A DNA stretch of 64,000 bases from Cyrtodaria siliqua. Taxonomy: Eukaryota; Mollusca; Bivalvia; Adapedonta; Hiatellidae. The first letter of the stretch is position 1; every line of letters starts with the position of its first letter. The notes beneath the pieces were generated by a model. That model worked only from the letters and a program-made list of their open reading frames with translations, had not been told where the DNA came from and did no database searches. Both the position numbers and the translations under genes were made by a program. Where the stretch lies: assembly GCA_037043455.1 (NCBI GenBank), contig JAWPHD010004364.1:124001-188000 (forward strand), read 5' to 3'. Positions 31,373 to 43,390 of this stretch are shown piece after piece.

Positions 31373-33390
31373 CCTGATGGGGAATTTTTTAAACATTTTA
31401 AGGATTTCTTTTCTTCAGATGATATATATTCAAATGAGGATGTGGAGAACTATTAAAAAACAAGTAATTATGACGCTATAATCGAACAGTTAGATTGTGA
31501 GATTAGCATTATCGAGGTTAAAAAAATATATAGCAATGTTAAAGACAAAAAAAAATCCGGAGCGGACTCGTTGACCTTGGAAATGTTCATAGAAGGCAGC
31601 GCTATTCTATCACCAACTTTATGTAAACTTTATAACCATATATATAATAGCGAAATTTATCCAGATAGCTGAACCTATATACTTGCCCCTGTACAAAAAA
31701 AAATGTGACAAAAATGATGTGAATAATTACCGTGGAATTATGCTTACAAGTATTTTTTCTAAAATATTTTCTCAAATTCTAGACAGTCGACTACAAAAAT
31801 GGGCAGAAACAAATGATTTATTGTCAGATAACCAGTTTGGTTTCAGACAACATGGAAGTACAATTGGTTGTGTTTTTATCCTTAATTCGATTATTAATAA
31901 AGTCATTTCCGGTGAAAAGAAAAGAACTATATTGTGCTTTTATAGACTTTAAGAAAGCATTCGATTTGATGTACAAAAATAAGATACGGTTTAAATTAAT
32001 AATGATGGGCGTTTCATCAAAGTTTGTTAAGATGCTTCAAGCTATGTATGAATCTGTTAAATCCTGCGTGAAGTAAATGTTACATTAACTGAACATTTCT
32101 ATAGTTATACTGGGGTGAAGCAAGGGGAGCCATTGTCTCCTTTATTGTTTATTTTATTTATCAACGACTTATCAGAGTCTCTTTATGATGATACAGTGGA
32201 CATGATAACGCTAAATGAGCTGCAAATCTTTTTGTTAATGTTTGCAGACGACACAATTTTGTTTTTATATTCTGCAGATGGGTTACAAATTTTACTTAAT
32301 AAACTTAAAACTTCAAGTGGAATATTACTGTCAATACTAATAAAACCGTTGCAATGGTCTTTATACAGGGAACTAGGATGGAAAATACACGTTTTTACTA
32401 TAATAACGTTGAATTAAACAATACTAAAACATTTACCTATCTAGGTGCAACATTTTCATCAAATGGAAAGATGGTTTAAGCACAAAAGTCTTTGAGTGAA
32501 CAAGCCATGAACGCTTTATTTTCGCTTAATTCACTTTTTGATGTAATCCCATTTAAATATAAGCGAAAATGTAAATTTGTGTGATTCAAGGATTTTCCAA
32601 TTTTAAATTATGGTTCAGAAGTATGGGGCTTTCATAAGGCACTAGACATTGAAAGAGTACGTATTAAATTTTTAAAACAAATCCTCAACGTAAGATCACA
32701 AACCACAAATGCAACTGTATACGGTGAACTCGGTAGAGTAACATTAGACGTCTTACGAAAAGAACAAATTATAAAATATTGGTTTAAAATAATTAAATCC
32801 ACAAATTCACTCATGTATAAAGTGTTATAGGACCAAATACAAAATAACATCAACGATGTTAACTGTTGGGCTTATCAAGTAAAGATTATCTTATGCAATA
32901 GGTTTTAACTATCTTTGGAATAACCCGGATGTTACTAATATACAAATAACACGCGTTGTTGAACGCCTATATGATCAATATTTGCAAAATTGGTATTCAA
33001 CACTTCAAGAATCTCCAAAATTATCTACATACAATATTATTAAAACTGATTTCTCGTTTGAAAAATATGTTGATAGTGTAACAATTAATAAACATAGATT
33101 GTCGTTAACTAGATTTATTTATTTATTTAGCTATCGAGGAAGGAAGGTATAGAATGTCCCTAGAGAGAATAGGTTGCGTACTTTTTGTAATATGAATGTC
33201 ATTGAAAATGAATATCACTTTCTGCTAGCATGTCCTTCTTATAGAGAACAAAGAAACATGTGCATACCAAGATATTATTGCAGATGGCCAAATATGCATA
33301 AGTTTAAATCTCTGGTCGGCACGAAACAAATTAGTATATTAAAAAGTTTAGGAAAATATATTTATCTGGCAAACTAGAAACGAGAACAAA
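31373..33390 (+). pseudogene. LINE reverse transcriptase and C-terminus, broken (unit 1)
   Basis: Visible in order: KKSGADSLTLEMF (31550 region), NNYRGIMLTS, DNQFGFRQHGST, FIDFKKAFD, KQGEPLSPLLFILFINDL, LLMFADDTILF (the catalytic ADD), FNYLWNNPDVTNIQ, and a Cys-His end FCNMNVIENEYHFLLACPSY. The frame shifts at about 31925, with stops at 32073 (an AAG TAA interruption) and later. There is no endonuclease domain, so it is 5'-truncated. Non-LTR lineage, CR1/Jockey side likely but unproven. Confidence 0.85.
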
Positions 33391-33579
33391 GTGTTATTTT
33401 GGAATAGCGGTATAGTTATAAATAATAAGCGTTAATAATTATATGTAAACATGGTGTGATTTTAGCCCATATGCTAATTGAGTAGCTAACCTTCATGCCA
33501 TGTATAGAACTATTCCACTATCCATTAATGATCGTCAATTAGAAAACAAGTAATCCATTTAAAGACACATTTCGAGCCT

Positions 33580-33640
33580 ATTGTATTTGTGGGGGGTGGG
33601 GGTGGGGCGGGGGGGGGGGCGTGGAAAGAGAGAGAGAATT
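33580..33640 (+). repeat. G-rich/GA microsatellite (unit 1)
   Basis: Runs of up to nine or ten G then (GA)n. The unit 2 counterpart (43050-43096) has a longer G-run, showing slippage since duplication. Confidence 0.85.
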
Positions 33641-33929
33641 TCTATAGGTAACTGTAAATCGCTGTTAGAAATACATTTGCACAAGGAAATTGAGATTATT
33701 AGTTTTTTGTCAAAGGATGAGGCCCGTCCCATAAAGAGTGTATAATAATGTAGTAAAAATTATAACCGTTTTGCATTTTATGTGCACTTGTATATATGTT
33801 AAAACAACTATGTATAGATGGATTTTCTTAAAAGACCCGTGTTAACAATTAATAGTTTTTGTATTTTTAGCACAATATACTCTATTATCAGTTACTTCTC
33901 TGCCGTGTTTTAGTAAATCTCATATGCAA

Positions 33930-34160
33930 GAAATTCATCGGGACTTCAAAATTCAAAAATCGTTGTCATCTGTCATTGCTTTTGATCACCTGAGCCGAAG
34001 GCTCAATGGATGTTTTGGAATCACTCTTCGTCCGTCGTCCATCCGTTGTCTGTCCGTCGTCCGTCGTCGTCGTTATCTTTTGCTTCTGACGACTTTTTCT
34101 CAGAAACCGCTTGTCGGAATTCAACCAAATCTTATATCATGAAACTGGACTCATATGGGC
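33930..34160 (+). repeat. Interspersed repeat with GAGCCGAAGGCTC hairpin and CCGT runs (unit 1)
   Basis: TGATCACCTGAGCCGAAGGC starts a block with a small hairpin, then CCGTCGTCC repeats and TTTTTCTCAGAAACCGCTTG. Counterpart at 43391-43620. No coding capacity. Confidence 0.6.
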
Positions 34161-34209
34161 CATAGGTGGAACTAATATTAATATATGGTGCAGTAAATTG
34201 ATCACTTCT

Positions 34210-34580
34210 AGTTCGTGTGTTGTTTGTTTTCTGATATTAATAATAACAACAAGAGAATCGATAGAACCGATGGATGCATCCTGAAAGTTACACAGAAAAA
34301 AGTATTTGTTAGTGTGAGTGCTTCCTTATTCGAAATGAATCCGTACGGAACTCTATTATGCTCCGGATAAGATTTTTCAAAAAAGGAGATAATTAAAGAA
34401 AGTAGTGAAGCTAGAGTTATGGTTCCTATGAACTGCATTCCATCTCATTGTCTTAATCATTCACACAAACTTTAATCAAGCATAATTTTTGAGTTATGCT
34501 CCGGACAAAAAGTGTGACGCACGGACGTACGGACGCACACACGGACGGACGGAAAAAGCGGCGACTATATGCTTCCCCAT
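34210..34580 (+). repeat. Interspersed repeat ending in GGACGCAC and GCGACTATATGCT (unit 1)
   Basis: Contains TTATGGTTCCTATGAACTGC, GTTATGCTCCGGACAAAAAG, tandem ACGGACG, and GCGGCGACTATATGCTTCCC. Counterpart at 43670-44045. Non-coding multicopy-type sequence. Confidence 0.5.
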
Positions 34581-35259
34581 AATAAACTATCTAGTGTTTT
34601 TAGTTACAATATATTTTATATCAAAAACTAAGGTAATAGTAAATGAAAAGAAAAAACTGTGATGGGGCCTCAATATAATGTCTCTGTGGTAATCAGTCAG
34701 CGAGAAGAAAGCAGTTAAAAAGCATGCTATCCATGATTTAACAACGACTACATTCAGTTGGGAAATGTGTCTTTAAATTATTTACTATAGAATTGTAACA
34801 CATATCCGCTTGATATATGAATGACCATTGACTAGACTAGTTGACGCATGCAAATGTCGCACGGGACATTCATGTGGATTTTAAATCGTACAGGCAAAAA
34901 TACTTATTCTCGGCGGTTACGAAAAAGGCCAAATACAAAAAAGAACAGTAAACTGAAATAGTTTCTGTGTGTGAAAAAATTATATATTTGCATCTGTTTT
35001 GAAGAAACACCATTATGCGAATGATGTAATGTTATTAAAAGGAATAGTGTTACTATTTTATTTAAATATTTACATTAGGGCCTATTTATAGTATAGTACT
35101 ACTGTACTTAACATTAAATTAATTACGTTTATCTATTGTTTTTAGTATATTATTAAGAAATATGCATAATAAGTAATTATTCAGAAGTATGTCATTACAG
35201 TAGTTACCATTATATGAATTATGTGAATGTATCATTCTTACTAATGGAACTATGTGTAT
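34581..35259. other. AT-rich stretch of unit 1, nothing recognised
   Basis: No feature supported; the counterpart in unit 2 is equally featureless. Confidence 0.35.
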
Positions 35260-35372
35260 ATATTATAATATGTCACAACCCGTTTAATTACTCATACCTG
35301 TTATCATACTCTGTGTCTAACTGTTGCCGCCAAACGTTTGAGCCTGAATAAAAACTGAAACTGAAACTATAC
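35260..35372 (+). mobile_element. Retroposon 3' end with (CTGAAA)n tail (unit 1)
   Basis: GTTGCCGCCAAACGTTTGAG is followed by CCTGAATAAAAACTGAAACT, an AATAAA signal plus short repeat tail typical of LINE or SINE ends. Counterpart ends at 44832. Confidence 0.55.
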
Positions 35373-35393
35373 ATATTTTTATACATTGGCTTA

Positions 35394-35586
35394 CATGTGA
35401 CTAATGACTTGTGACTAATGACTTGTGATTATTGACTTGTGACTATTGACTGGTGACTAATGGCTTGTGACTAATGAATTGTGACTAATGACTTGTGACT
35501 AATGACTAATGAATAGTGACTTGTGACTAATGGCTTGTGACTAATGGCTTGTGACTAATGACTTGTGACTAATGACTTGTGACTTG
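35394..35586 (+). repeat. 14-bp tandem array, (GTGACTAATGACTT)n (unit 1)
   Basis: About thirteen to fourteen imperfect 14-bp units. Unit 2 (44854-45066) has an extra ~18-20 bp. Confidence 0.9.
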
Positions 35587-35796
35587 TCGCTTTTGTATTC
35601 TTGGGTAAACTTATGCTAAACTTACAACGCACTGCATGCTTGGTGGTGGACCCAAGCTTTCAATGTAATTTGTAGTCCACTCCTTGTGTCTTTCAGTTCT
35701 TTTCTCACCTTTAGCAATCTGTAATTTTGAACAAAAAATATTCATGAAACAAATTATTAAAGTTTACTTTATGTTTAACATATTTGTCATGGTCTT

Positions 35797-35888
35797 ATAA
35801 GAACAACCTTGGAATATTCTTCAGCATTAACACTGTCATCTGTAGACTCTGATTCCTCCATCTTGAATACATTTCCCGCATTTCTCTT
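35797..35888 (-). CDS. Exon-like segment, KR-rich start and EEYSKV (unit 1 copy)
   Basis: On the minus strand GCATTTTCTTTGAAG is a plausible acceptor. The frame then reads KRNAGNVFKMEESESTDDSV and NAEEYSK, followed by a GT donor (35807-35806), or continues VVLIRP to TGA at 35789. A basic start followed by an acidic Ser/Thr/Tyr tail resembles the juxtamembrane and cytoplasmic part of a receptor, but no membrane helix is visible. An identical-frame copy lies at 45278-45369. Phase 0 at both ends. Confidence 0.45.
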
Positions 35889-35906
35889 CTTCAAAGAAAA
35901 TGCTTC

Positions 35907-35962
35907 ATAAGTCAAAAGTCAAAGTCGTAAGTCATAAGTCGTAAGTTACAGGTCATAACTAT
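35907..35962. repeat. AAGTC/GTAAGTC short repeats (unit 1)
   Basis: AAGTCAAAAGTCAAAGTCGT and AAGTCATAAGTCGTAAGT. Inverted relative to the TGACTTGTGACT units at 35394-35586, so the two arrays face each other across the exon-like segment. Confidence 0.6.
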
Positions 35963-36268
35963 AGGCTTCCGTAGATACATTTAAAATCAACAAAAAAACT
36001 ATATGTTAGCATATACATTTAATAGGTTAAAATAATAATGTGTCTGCAGAGATTATAATTTTATTATAACCTACCGAAATCATAGAAAGTTGATGATTAT
36101 AACAATTCAGTAATACAGATAGTAAAAAATAATTATAATCTCCGAGTCCCCTACGGCTTTCCATATTAAAGGTATATTATGAAGACTATGATGCTAGGTT
36201 ATGCAGAAAATAAACGTAAAAAAAATGTTTTTCCCTAAATAAATTATAGCCTCACATACCAAATTATC

Positions 36269-36550
36269 CATTACGTGGTCCCGCCTTAATTACCATTAAG
36301 CGATGGGAAAGGTTATATTAGCAGGATTTTATAATGGATATTTTGACAATAAAACATGTTTAAAAACTTTTTTTACTAAAAAAAATGGGATAACCTGTTT
36401 AAAATTACCTATTAAATGTTTTAATTTTACAATATGCAAACTTTTAAAGCTGAAATTAAGGTTTTATTTCATACCCCAGCCAACCCTGTTTTCGCGTCTT
36501 GCAGAAGGGGTTGGATGGAGTATTAAAGTTAATACTCGGACCACGTAATG
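36269..36550 (+). mobile_element. MITE of the CATTACGTGGTCC family, copy 2 (unit 1)
   Basis: Ends CATTACGTGGTCC and GGACCACGTAATG. The internal hairpin TTTCATACCCCAGCC is decayed on its right arm (GGAGTATTAAAG). Same family as 24663-24933. Confidence 0.85.
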
Positions 36551-37554
36551 GGAACAAATCAGATTGCAGATCGTGGTATTTGTTATATTCTATTTAATAC
36601 CGCAACAAACCAACTTCGCCTTTGAGCGTCGTCTACTATATGTCTACTGAACCGAAGGTTCAGGGATCGGGCCTTATTTAAGGCTTTTTTTTAAACCATA
36701 CATGTTAAGATATTTCAAAGAATAGTATACGAAACTACTACGGAATAAACCTGAATAAATCTGATTGGTACCGACAATTTGGCATTTGAGTACTCTGTGT
36801 TAGAAGATATTAATTAATTAAATCATTATGTTCACATTCAAACAAAACGAGTTTTGAGATTCATGGTAATATATAGTATGACTTTTTTATGTTTGTGCTG
36901 AAGTGAGTATTAAATTGAGAATGAAATTTCAGTTGTTGTTTTTTGTTGTTGTTGTTTTATTTTTATTTTGTTATATATTCAAAATAGTTTACCATAAATG
37001 TTTTTAATTATTTTGATTACGTTTCCTTTCAATTCCTTCATAGAGATGTCATTCAATTCAATGCCATTTAATTTCTACTATGCTGGTATAAAGTATCCAT
37101 CTGTCTTATACAATGCTAAAATGCAATCCAATATTTTAGGGGCATACACTAAAACATGGCTTGGCCTAACTAGCCTGTCCTGACTTGGCCCGGCATAAGA
37201 TTAGTTGGTCCCTTGGGACTAGTTTAGGTCATTGCTTCAGGGTTAATGTTTGAGTATCCAAGTTCATTTATGTTGTTTCTAGAAGTTCAGTGGCTTACAT
37301 TAAGATTACCACTTATGGGACAATGCAGCTGTACTCAGTATGTTAGGAATTTTACACCTTGTGAGGATCATTCAGGAATATTAAATTGATAGTTATCATG
37401 TTGAAACAACACGTTTTTGTCTTAAGATGATAAAATGGAACCAGTTTATAATATAATGCAAACTTGCTTTTATTTATGTGAAATATCCAAAATCACATTT
37501 ATTAATGGCTCTACCTGTATATTTTTGTCCATCAATTGATATAAACTTTACTTA
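36551..37554. other. AT-rich stretch of unit 1, nothing recognised
   Basis: Includes a small hairpin TGAACCGAAGGTTCA (36647-36661). Short frames at 36998-37183 have no domain. Confidence 0.35.
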
Positions 37555-38030
37555 GTCATAAAGTGGACTATGAAAAAGGTAAATGGCAATAATGTCACCC
37601 CATGTCGGTATGGTATCAATAGGATTGAAATAAATGAACGTTTTTGTCAATATTGTAGTACTCAAGATATTGAAGATGAGTTTCATTTCATTCTAAAATG
37701 CCCATGTTACTCCGATATAAGGAGGAAATACATAGCTCAATATTATTGTATTAGACCAAGTATGTTTAAATTCATCGAATTATTGCAAACTGAAAACAAA
37801 ATGATTCTTTTAAAATTGGCTTTATATCTCAAATGTGCGATGTCACATAGAATATCTATAACGCATGTGTGAACACTTTATAGATCATCCTCTTTAGAGC
37901 TGATATAAATCATATACTTTGTATGTTACACGTGATTTAATTATGTATTTTGTAATTGTTGTATATATATTATGATGATGTGCTTAACGTACAAGTCAAT
38001 AAAAGTATGTTCTGTTCTGTTCTGTTCTGT
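37555..38030 (+). pseudogene. LINE 3' end: Cys-His domain and (TTCTG)n tail (unit 1)
   Basis: An open frame of 100 codons contains FCQYCSTQDIEDEFHFILKC then PCYSDIRRKYIAQ, the Cys/His C-terminus following many non-LTR reverse transcriptases. The 3' UTR ends AATAAAAGTATG and TTCTGTTCTGTTCTGTTCTG. 5'-truncated insertion. The same 3' end, inverted, is at 59530-59870. Confidence 0.8.
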
Positions 38031-39076
38031 AATACGCGTTTTGCTGGAAAATTGACCGGATTGAAAAGATCTGATTTTTGAAATTTTATTCGTAATTGTT
38101 TTAGACTAGCCGATTATGGAGATTTCCGATCTCATTCGTTTACTATCGGAACTGCCACGAATATTAATTATCACATGATCTAGAAAAAAAGAAAAATGGA
38201 GTCAAACAGCGAGAAGGTAATGTTGACATATTGACAAATATATGTGGCATATTGACAAAATATCTTTTAAATCAAATAAAATCACTGCAAATTGATTAAA
38301 AATAAATATACAAATGTATGCTTATTTTTCATTTGAATTGCAGTGTTTTCTTTGCTTTAAATATATTTTGTCAATCTGCCATATATGGTAAAAAGGCGCG
38401 ATGACGTCATCGTTCCAAGATAGCTGTCTCCCTTTGTGTTTTCTTTGCAAATGTTCAATAGGTCATATCTCCTTTATTTGTCATGGTATTTTAATAATAC
38501 TTTCAGCTTTCTTCAAGTTGTTCAGAAGCCTTTTAAATAAATATTGTTTGAAAATAGTTTATCAACCCCTTTAAGAAAATAAATATAACAAGAAAAGTAT
38601 AACGTATGCGTTATATGTAGACGATGTTTAATAATGGGTTAGTTTGTGGAGGCTTTGTTCAAGTCACATACCTGTAGTCGTCGATATGGAGATGACAGGA
38701 AGGTAATGGGAAGAATTAAAAGATACTGTATGAATACAGATAAGTTTTTATTTGGTCTTAGGTATACATTATTATACATGTTAAACGAAACATATTCAAG
38801 TATTTTCAATTCAACGATTTACACCTGATCTATTACAAAGAGAATTTCAGTGACCATGCTACAATATAATATAAAAGTCATATTAACTTCAATTTTACAA
38901 GTGATTATCATATGGGCCCTATTTATGTTCATGTTTTAGTTGTATTCAGGCTCAAAACCGCTTCGGAGTTGCCGTTAAGGCAATCAACTTTGTATTTTAA
39001 ATGAATTACAAGTGATCTTATAGAAAATATTTAATTTCTTTACTCTTTACTTCATTATAATACTCAAATATAAATG
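38031..39076. other. AT-rich stretch of unit 1
   Basis: TATTGACAAATATATG and CATATATGGT around 38228-38390 form an imperfect inverted repeat. A CRE palindrome is at 38402-38409. A frame at 38646-38828 has no domain. No gene supported. Confidence 0.4.
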
Positions 39077-39192
39077 GGTGCCGAAACGTCTAGGGTAAAA
39101 ATTAAAATAGATGCCGAAATGGTTTGATGCCGAAACGTCTAGGTGCCGATTCGTCTAGGTGTCGAAATGGTTTGGTGCCGAAACGTCCTGAA
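39077..39192 (+). repeat. GGTGCCGAAACGTCTAG short repeat (unit 1)
   Basis: Four to five degenerate 16-18-bp units alternating CCGAAACGTCTAG and CGAAATGGTTTG, followed by a ~24-bp direct repeat of TTGATCACACAGACACAAAA (39199-39242). Confidence 0.75.
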
Positions 39193-40004
39193 TCGATCTT
39201 GATCACACAGACACAAAAGATCTTGATCACACAGACACAAAAAACTTGAGAATTCTCTGCATTTATTAATAAGCATTTTTCATGTACTGATCATTGGGAC
39301 CCTGCTTTAATTAGACTAATATACTATATACACAATAGTTTTCGTCTAGAAAAATATATATTATTAGATTGGAATTGGTCTTGCTAAGAAAAGGAGTCGT
39401 AGTTTTGGAAAATCGGTTAAGTATATTAGGAAGTGTTGTCATTTAGAGGAAAGGCATAAAATGAAAGAGCTTGTATTGTTTATTTCATGCCAAAGTGATA
39501 CAACTTTTAAATTTTCACTCATTAAGCATTCGTAAAAAGATAAAGTTTTTTCACTTCTCGATGAAATAAAATCTGTTATTCACTCGAAAACAACAACTAT
39601 CCCCTATATATTATGGAGGCAGCAGTTTCCATAGTACAGTTGTTTGACTATAACATACATATGAGAACTAATTAATGCTTTATTTTGGTGTGATAATAAA
39701 TTGCTAGTCACTTGTAAGTAATTGCTTCACTTATCGGGAGTCGATATTCACTCCTGAATTATTCATTTGTATCGGTAATTGGGAGGTAATTGAGTCATAA
39801 AATGGCCACACGTGCGTATTTATTATCGCTAAAGTCAATAATAAATGTTCGCTTTGGTACAAATATATTCTCTAATTTATAAGTTGCACTCTTCAATTAT
39901 TCTTTGTTAAGTATAACTAGACACACATCAGACATACTTATTGTTTAAAGATCTGAATTAAACTTCCTTCAAATCCATTTTGCATATTTGTTATTTGTAT
40001 TTGT
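39193..40004. other. AT-rich stretch of unit 1, nothing recognised
   Basis: No feature supported. Confidence 0.35.
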
Positions 40005-40425
40005 GCATCCCCACCACCGAATGGTGTGTGGGGTATATAGCTTTAGCCATGTCCGGTCGTCCGTCCGTCCGTCCGAGTTTAAGTCTCAAAATGTTTGTGT
40101 ATCTATCTCCTCCCACATTTTTCAACCGATTGTTTCGAAAGTTTACATGATGCTTCAAAATGTGCAATTCGATTGGGCGTCAACATCGATCTTGTATTAC
40201 CGAAGAAACGGCTATTTTTCGTTCACTTTTACCTTAAACTATATTGTTTATATCTCCTCCCACAGATTTCAACTAATTGTTTGGAAATTTAAAGTATGCT
40301 TGCCTATGGTGTCAATATGTGCATATCGATTCGGCGACAAATTCGACGGTGTACTACCTGAGTTACGCCCTCTTTCAGTGGGGTCCTCCGTGTTCCATCG
40401 CCACATTTCTAGTTTATAAATAATA
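40005..40425 (+). repeat. Interspersed repeat with CCACCACCGAATGGTG hairpin and CCGTCCGTCC (unit 1)
   Basis: Starts with a short hairpin then GGGGTATATAGCTTTAGCC and tandem CCGT. TATCTCCTCCCACA occurs twice. It generates a 143-codon open frame that I treat as spurious because its reading is fixed by repeat sequence. Unit 2 (49485-49872) lacks ~36 bp here. Confidence 0.6.
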
Positions 40426-40846
40426 AGGTATGTCACTTCAAGTTGTGTTACTGCACGATGCACATGTTCTTCTCTTTACATACACATACCCAATTATTTC
40501 AAGCGAGATACATTTTTGACAACGTTAGTACTTTGTAAATATATTTGTTTTATATTTTAAATGTCGAATATGTAGCTTATGCTGTATCTATTCCTTTAAT
40601 GTTTATTTATTATATCCAACCCATGTCTTTAGGACGTTGTAGGAACGCAAAAGATTACGCTAAATTGACGATCTAACATCTTGTATTCAAATATTCCATG
40701 CTGACTGGTTATTGTGGAGGTTTTAAAATTTCTATACAGTACCTCTTACGTCAGGTACGTCAGCCGTTAAGATGTCATTTTAAACGTCGTAAAACACATT
40801 TTATGACAATGACAATGACAAAACATTATTCAGTAATTTAAGCCTC

Positions 40847-42840
40847 CCTGATGGGGAATTTTTTAAACATTTTAAGGATTTCTTTTCTTCAGATGATATA
40901 TATTCAAATGAGGATGTGGAGAACTATTAAAAAACAAGTAATTATGACTCTATAATCGAACAGTTAGATTGTGAGATTAGCAGTGACGAGGTTAAAAAAG
41001 ATATAGCAATGTTAAAGACAAAAAAAAATCCGGAGCGGACTCGTTGACCTCGGAAATGTTCATAGAAGGCAGCGCTATTCTATCACCAACTTTATGTAAA
41101 CTTTATAACCATATATATAATAGCGAAATTTATCCAGATAGCTGAACCTATACACTTGCCCCTGTACAAAAAAAAATGTGACAAAAATGATGTGAATAAT
41201 TACCGTGGAATTATGCTAACAAGTATTTTTTCTAAAATATTTTCTCAAATTCTAGACAGTCGACTACGTAAATGGGCAGAAACAAATGATTTATTGTCAG
41301 ATAACCAGTTTGGTTTCAGACAACATAAAAGTACAATTGGTTGTGTTTTTATCCTTAATTCGATTATTAATAAAGTCATTTCCGGTGAAAAGAAAAGAAC
41401 TATATTGTGCTTTTATAGACTTTAAGAAAGCATTCGATTTGATGTACAGAAATAAGATAAGGTTTAAATTAATAATGATGGGCGTTTCATCAAAGTTTGT
41501 TAAGATGCTTCAAGCTATGTATGAATCTGTTAAATCATGCGTGAATGTAAAACATTTCTATAGTTATACTGGGGTGCAGCAAGGGGAGCCATTGTCTCCT
41601 TTATTGTTTATTTTATTTATCAACGACTTACCAGAGTCTCTTTATGATGATACAGTAGACATGATAACGCTAAATGAGCTGCAAATCTTTTTGTTAATGT
41701 TTGCAGACGACACAATTTTATTTTCATATTTTGCAGATGGGTTACAAATTTTACTTAATAAACTTAAAACTTCAAGTGGAATATTACTGTCAATACTAGT
41801 AAAACCGTTGCAATGGTCTTTATACAGGGAACTAGGATGGAAAATACACGTTTTTACTACAATAACGTTGAATTAAACAATACTTAAACATTTACCTATC
41901 TAGGTGCAACATTTTCATCAAATGGAAAGATGTTTTAAGCACAAAAGTCTTTGAGTGAACAAGCAATGAACGCTTTATTTTCGCTTAATTCACTTTTTGA
42001 TGTAATCCCATTTAAATATAAGCGAAAAGGTAAATTTGTTTGATTCAAGGATTTTCCAATTTTAAATTATGGTTCAGAAGTATAGGGCTTTCATAAGGCA
42101 CCAGACATTGAAAGAGTACGTATTAAATTTTTAAAACAAATCCTCAACGTAAGATCACAAACCACAAATGCAACTGTATACGGTGAACTCGGTAGAGTAA
42201 CATTAGACGTCTTACGAAAAGAACAAATTATAAAATATTGGTTTAAAATAATTAAATCCCCAAATTCACTCATGTATAAAGTGTTATAGGACCAAATACA
42301 AAATAACATCAACGATGTTAACTGTTGGGCTTATCAAGTAAAGATTATCTTATGCAATAGGTTTTAACTATCTTTGGAATAACCCGGATGTTACTAATAT
42401 ACAAATAACACGCGTTGTTGAACGCCTATATCATCAATATTTGCAAAATTGGTATTCAACACTTCAAGAATCTCCAAAATTATCTACATAAAATATTATT
42501 AAAACTGATTTCTCGTTTGGAAAATATGTTGATAGTGTAACAATTAATAAACATAGATTGTCGTTAACTAGATTTATTTATTTATTTAGCTATCGAGGAA
42601 GGAAGGTATAGAATGTCCCTAGAGAGAATAGGTTGCGTACTTTTTGTAATATGAATGTCATTGAAAATGAATATCACTTTCTGCTAGCATGTCCTTATTA
42701 TAGAGAACAAAGAAACATGTGCATACCAAGATAGTATTGCAGCTGGCCAAATATGCATAAGTTTAAATCTCTGGTCGGCACGAAACAAATTAGTCTATTA
42801 AAAAGTTTAGGAAAATATATTTATCTGGCAAACTAGAAAC
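40847..42840 (+). pseudogene. LINE reverse transcriptase and C-terminus, broken (unit 2)
   Basis: Same motif order as unit 1. Here one frame, 41286-41876 (196 codons), joins FIDFKKAFD, GVQQGEPLSPLLFILFINDL and LLMFADDTILF without interruption, while the upstream NNYRGI/FGFR part remains in another frame. The C-terminal Cys-His block (ENEYHFLLACPYY) is followed by a new stop at 42733. Non-functional. Confidence 0.85.
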
Positions 42841-43049
42841 GAGAACAAAGTATTATTTTGGAATAGCGGTATAGTTATAAATAATAAGCGTTAATAATTA
42901 TATGTAAACATGGTGTGATTTTAGCCCATATGCTAATTGAGTAGCTTACCTTCGTGCCATGTATAGAACTATTCCACTATCCATTAATGATCGTCAATTA
43001 GAAAACAAGTAATCCATTTAAAGACACATTTCGAGCCTATTGTATTTGT

Positions 43050-43096
43050 GGGGGGTGGGGGTGGGGCGTGGGGGGGGGGGGGGGGGGGGGAGAGAG
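43050..43096 (+). repeat. G-rich/GA microsatellite (unit 2)
   Basis: Expanded counterpart of 33580-33640 with a run of about twenty G. Confidence 0.85.
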
Positions 43097-43390
43097 AATT
43101 TCTATAGGTAACTGTAAATCGCTGTTAGAAATACATTTGCACAAGGAAATTGAGATTATTAGTTTTTGTCAAAGGATGAGGCCCGTCCCATAAAGAGTGT
43201 ATAATAATGTAGTAAAAATTATAACCGTTTTGCATTTTATGTGCACTTGTATATATGTTAAAACAACTATGTATAGATGGATTTTCTTAAAAGACCCGTG
43301 TTAACAATTAATAGTTTTTGTATTTTTAGCACAATATACTCTATTATCAGTTACTTCTCTGCCATGTTTTAGTAAATCTCATATGCAAGA

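Larger units (their letters stand above)
31373..40846. repeat. 9.47-kb tandem duplication, unit 1
   Basis: From CCTGATGGGGAATTTT to AATTTAAGCCTC the sequence is repeated head to tail at 40847-50292 with scattered substitutions and small indels. Each unit holds a LINE reverse-transcriptase remnant, interspersed repeats, a 14-bp array, an exon-like segment, a MITE and a second LINE tail. The junction at 40846/40847 has only 1 bp of overlap. Confidence 0.95.

Noticed and set aside
32632..32853. Minus-strand frames opposite the LINE (also 42091-42312)
   Set aside because: Antisense shadows of the plus-strand LINE coding remnant.
39988..40419. 143-codon plus-strand frame and its relatives in unit 2
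   Set aside because: Lies over an interspersed repeat with CCGT runs; the frame is broken differently in the two duplicate units.
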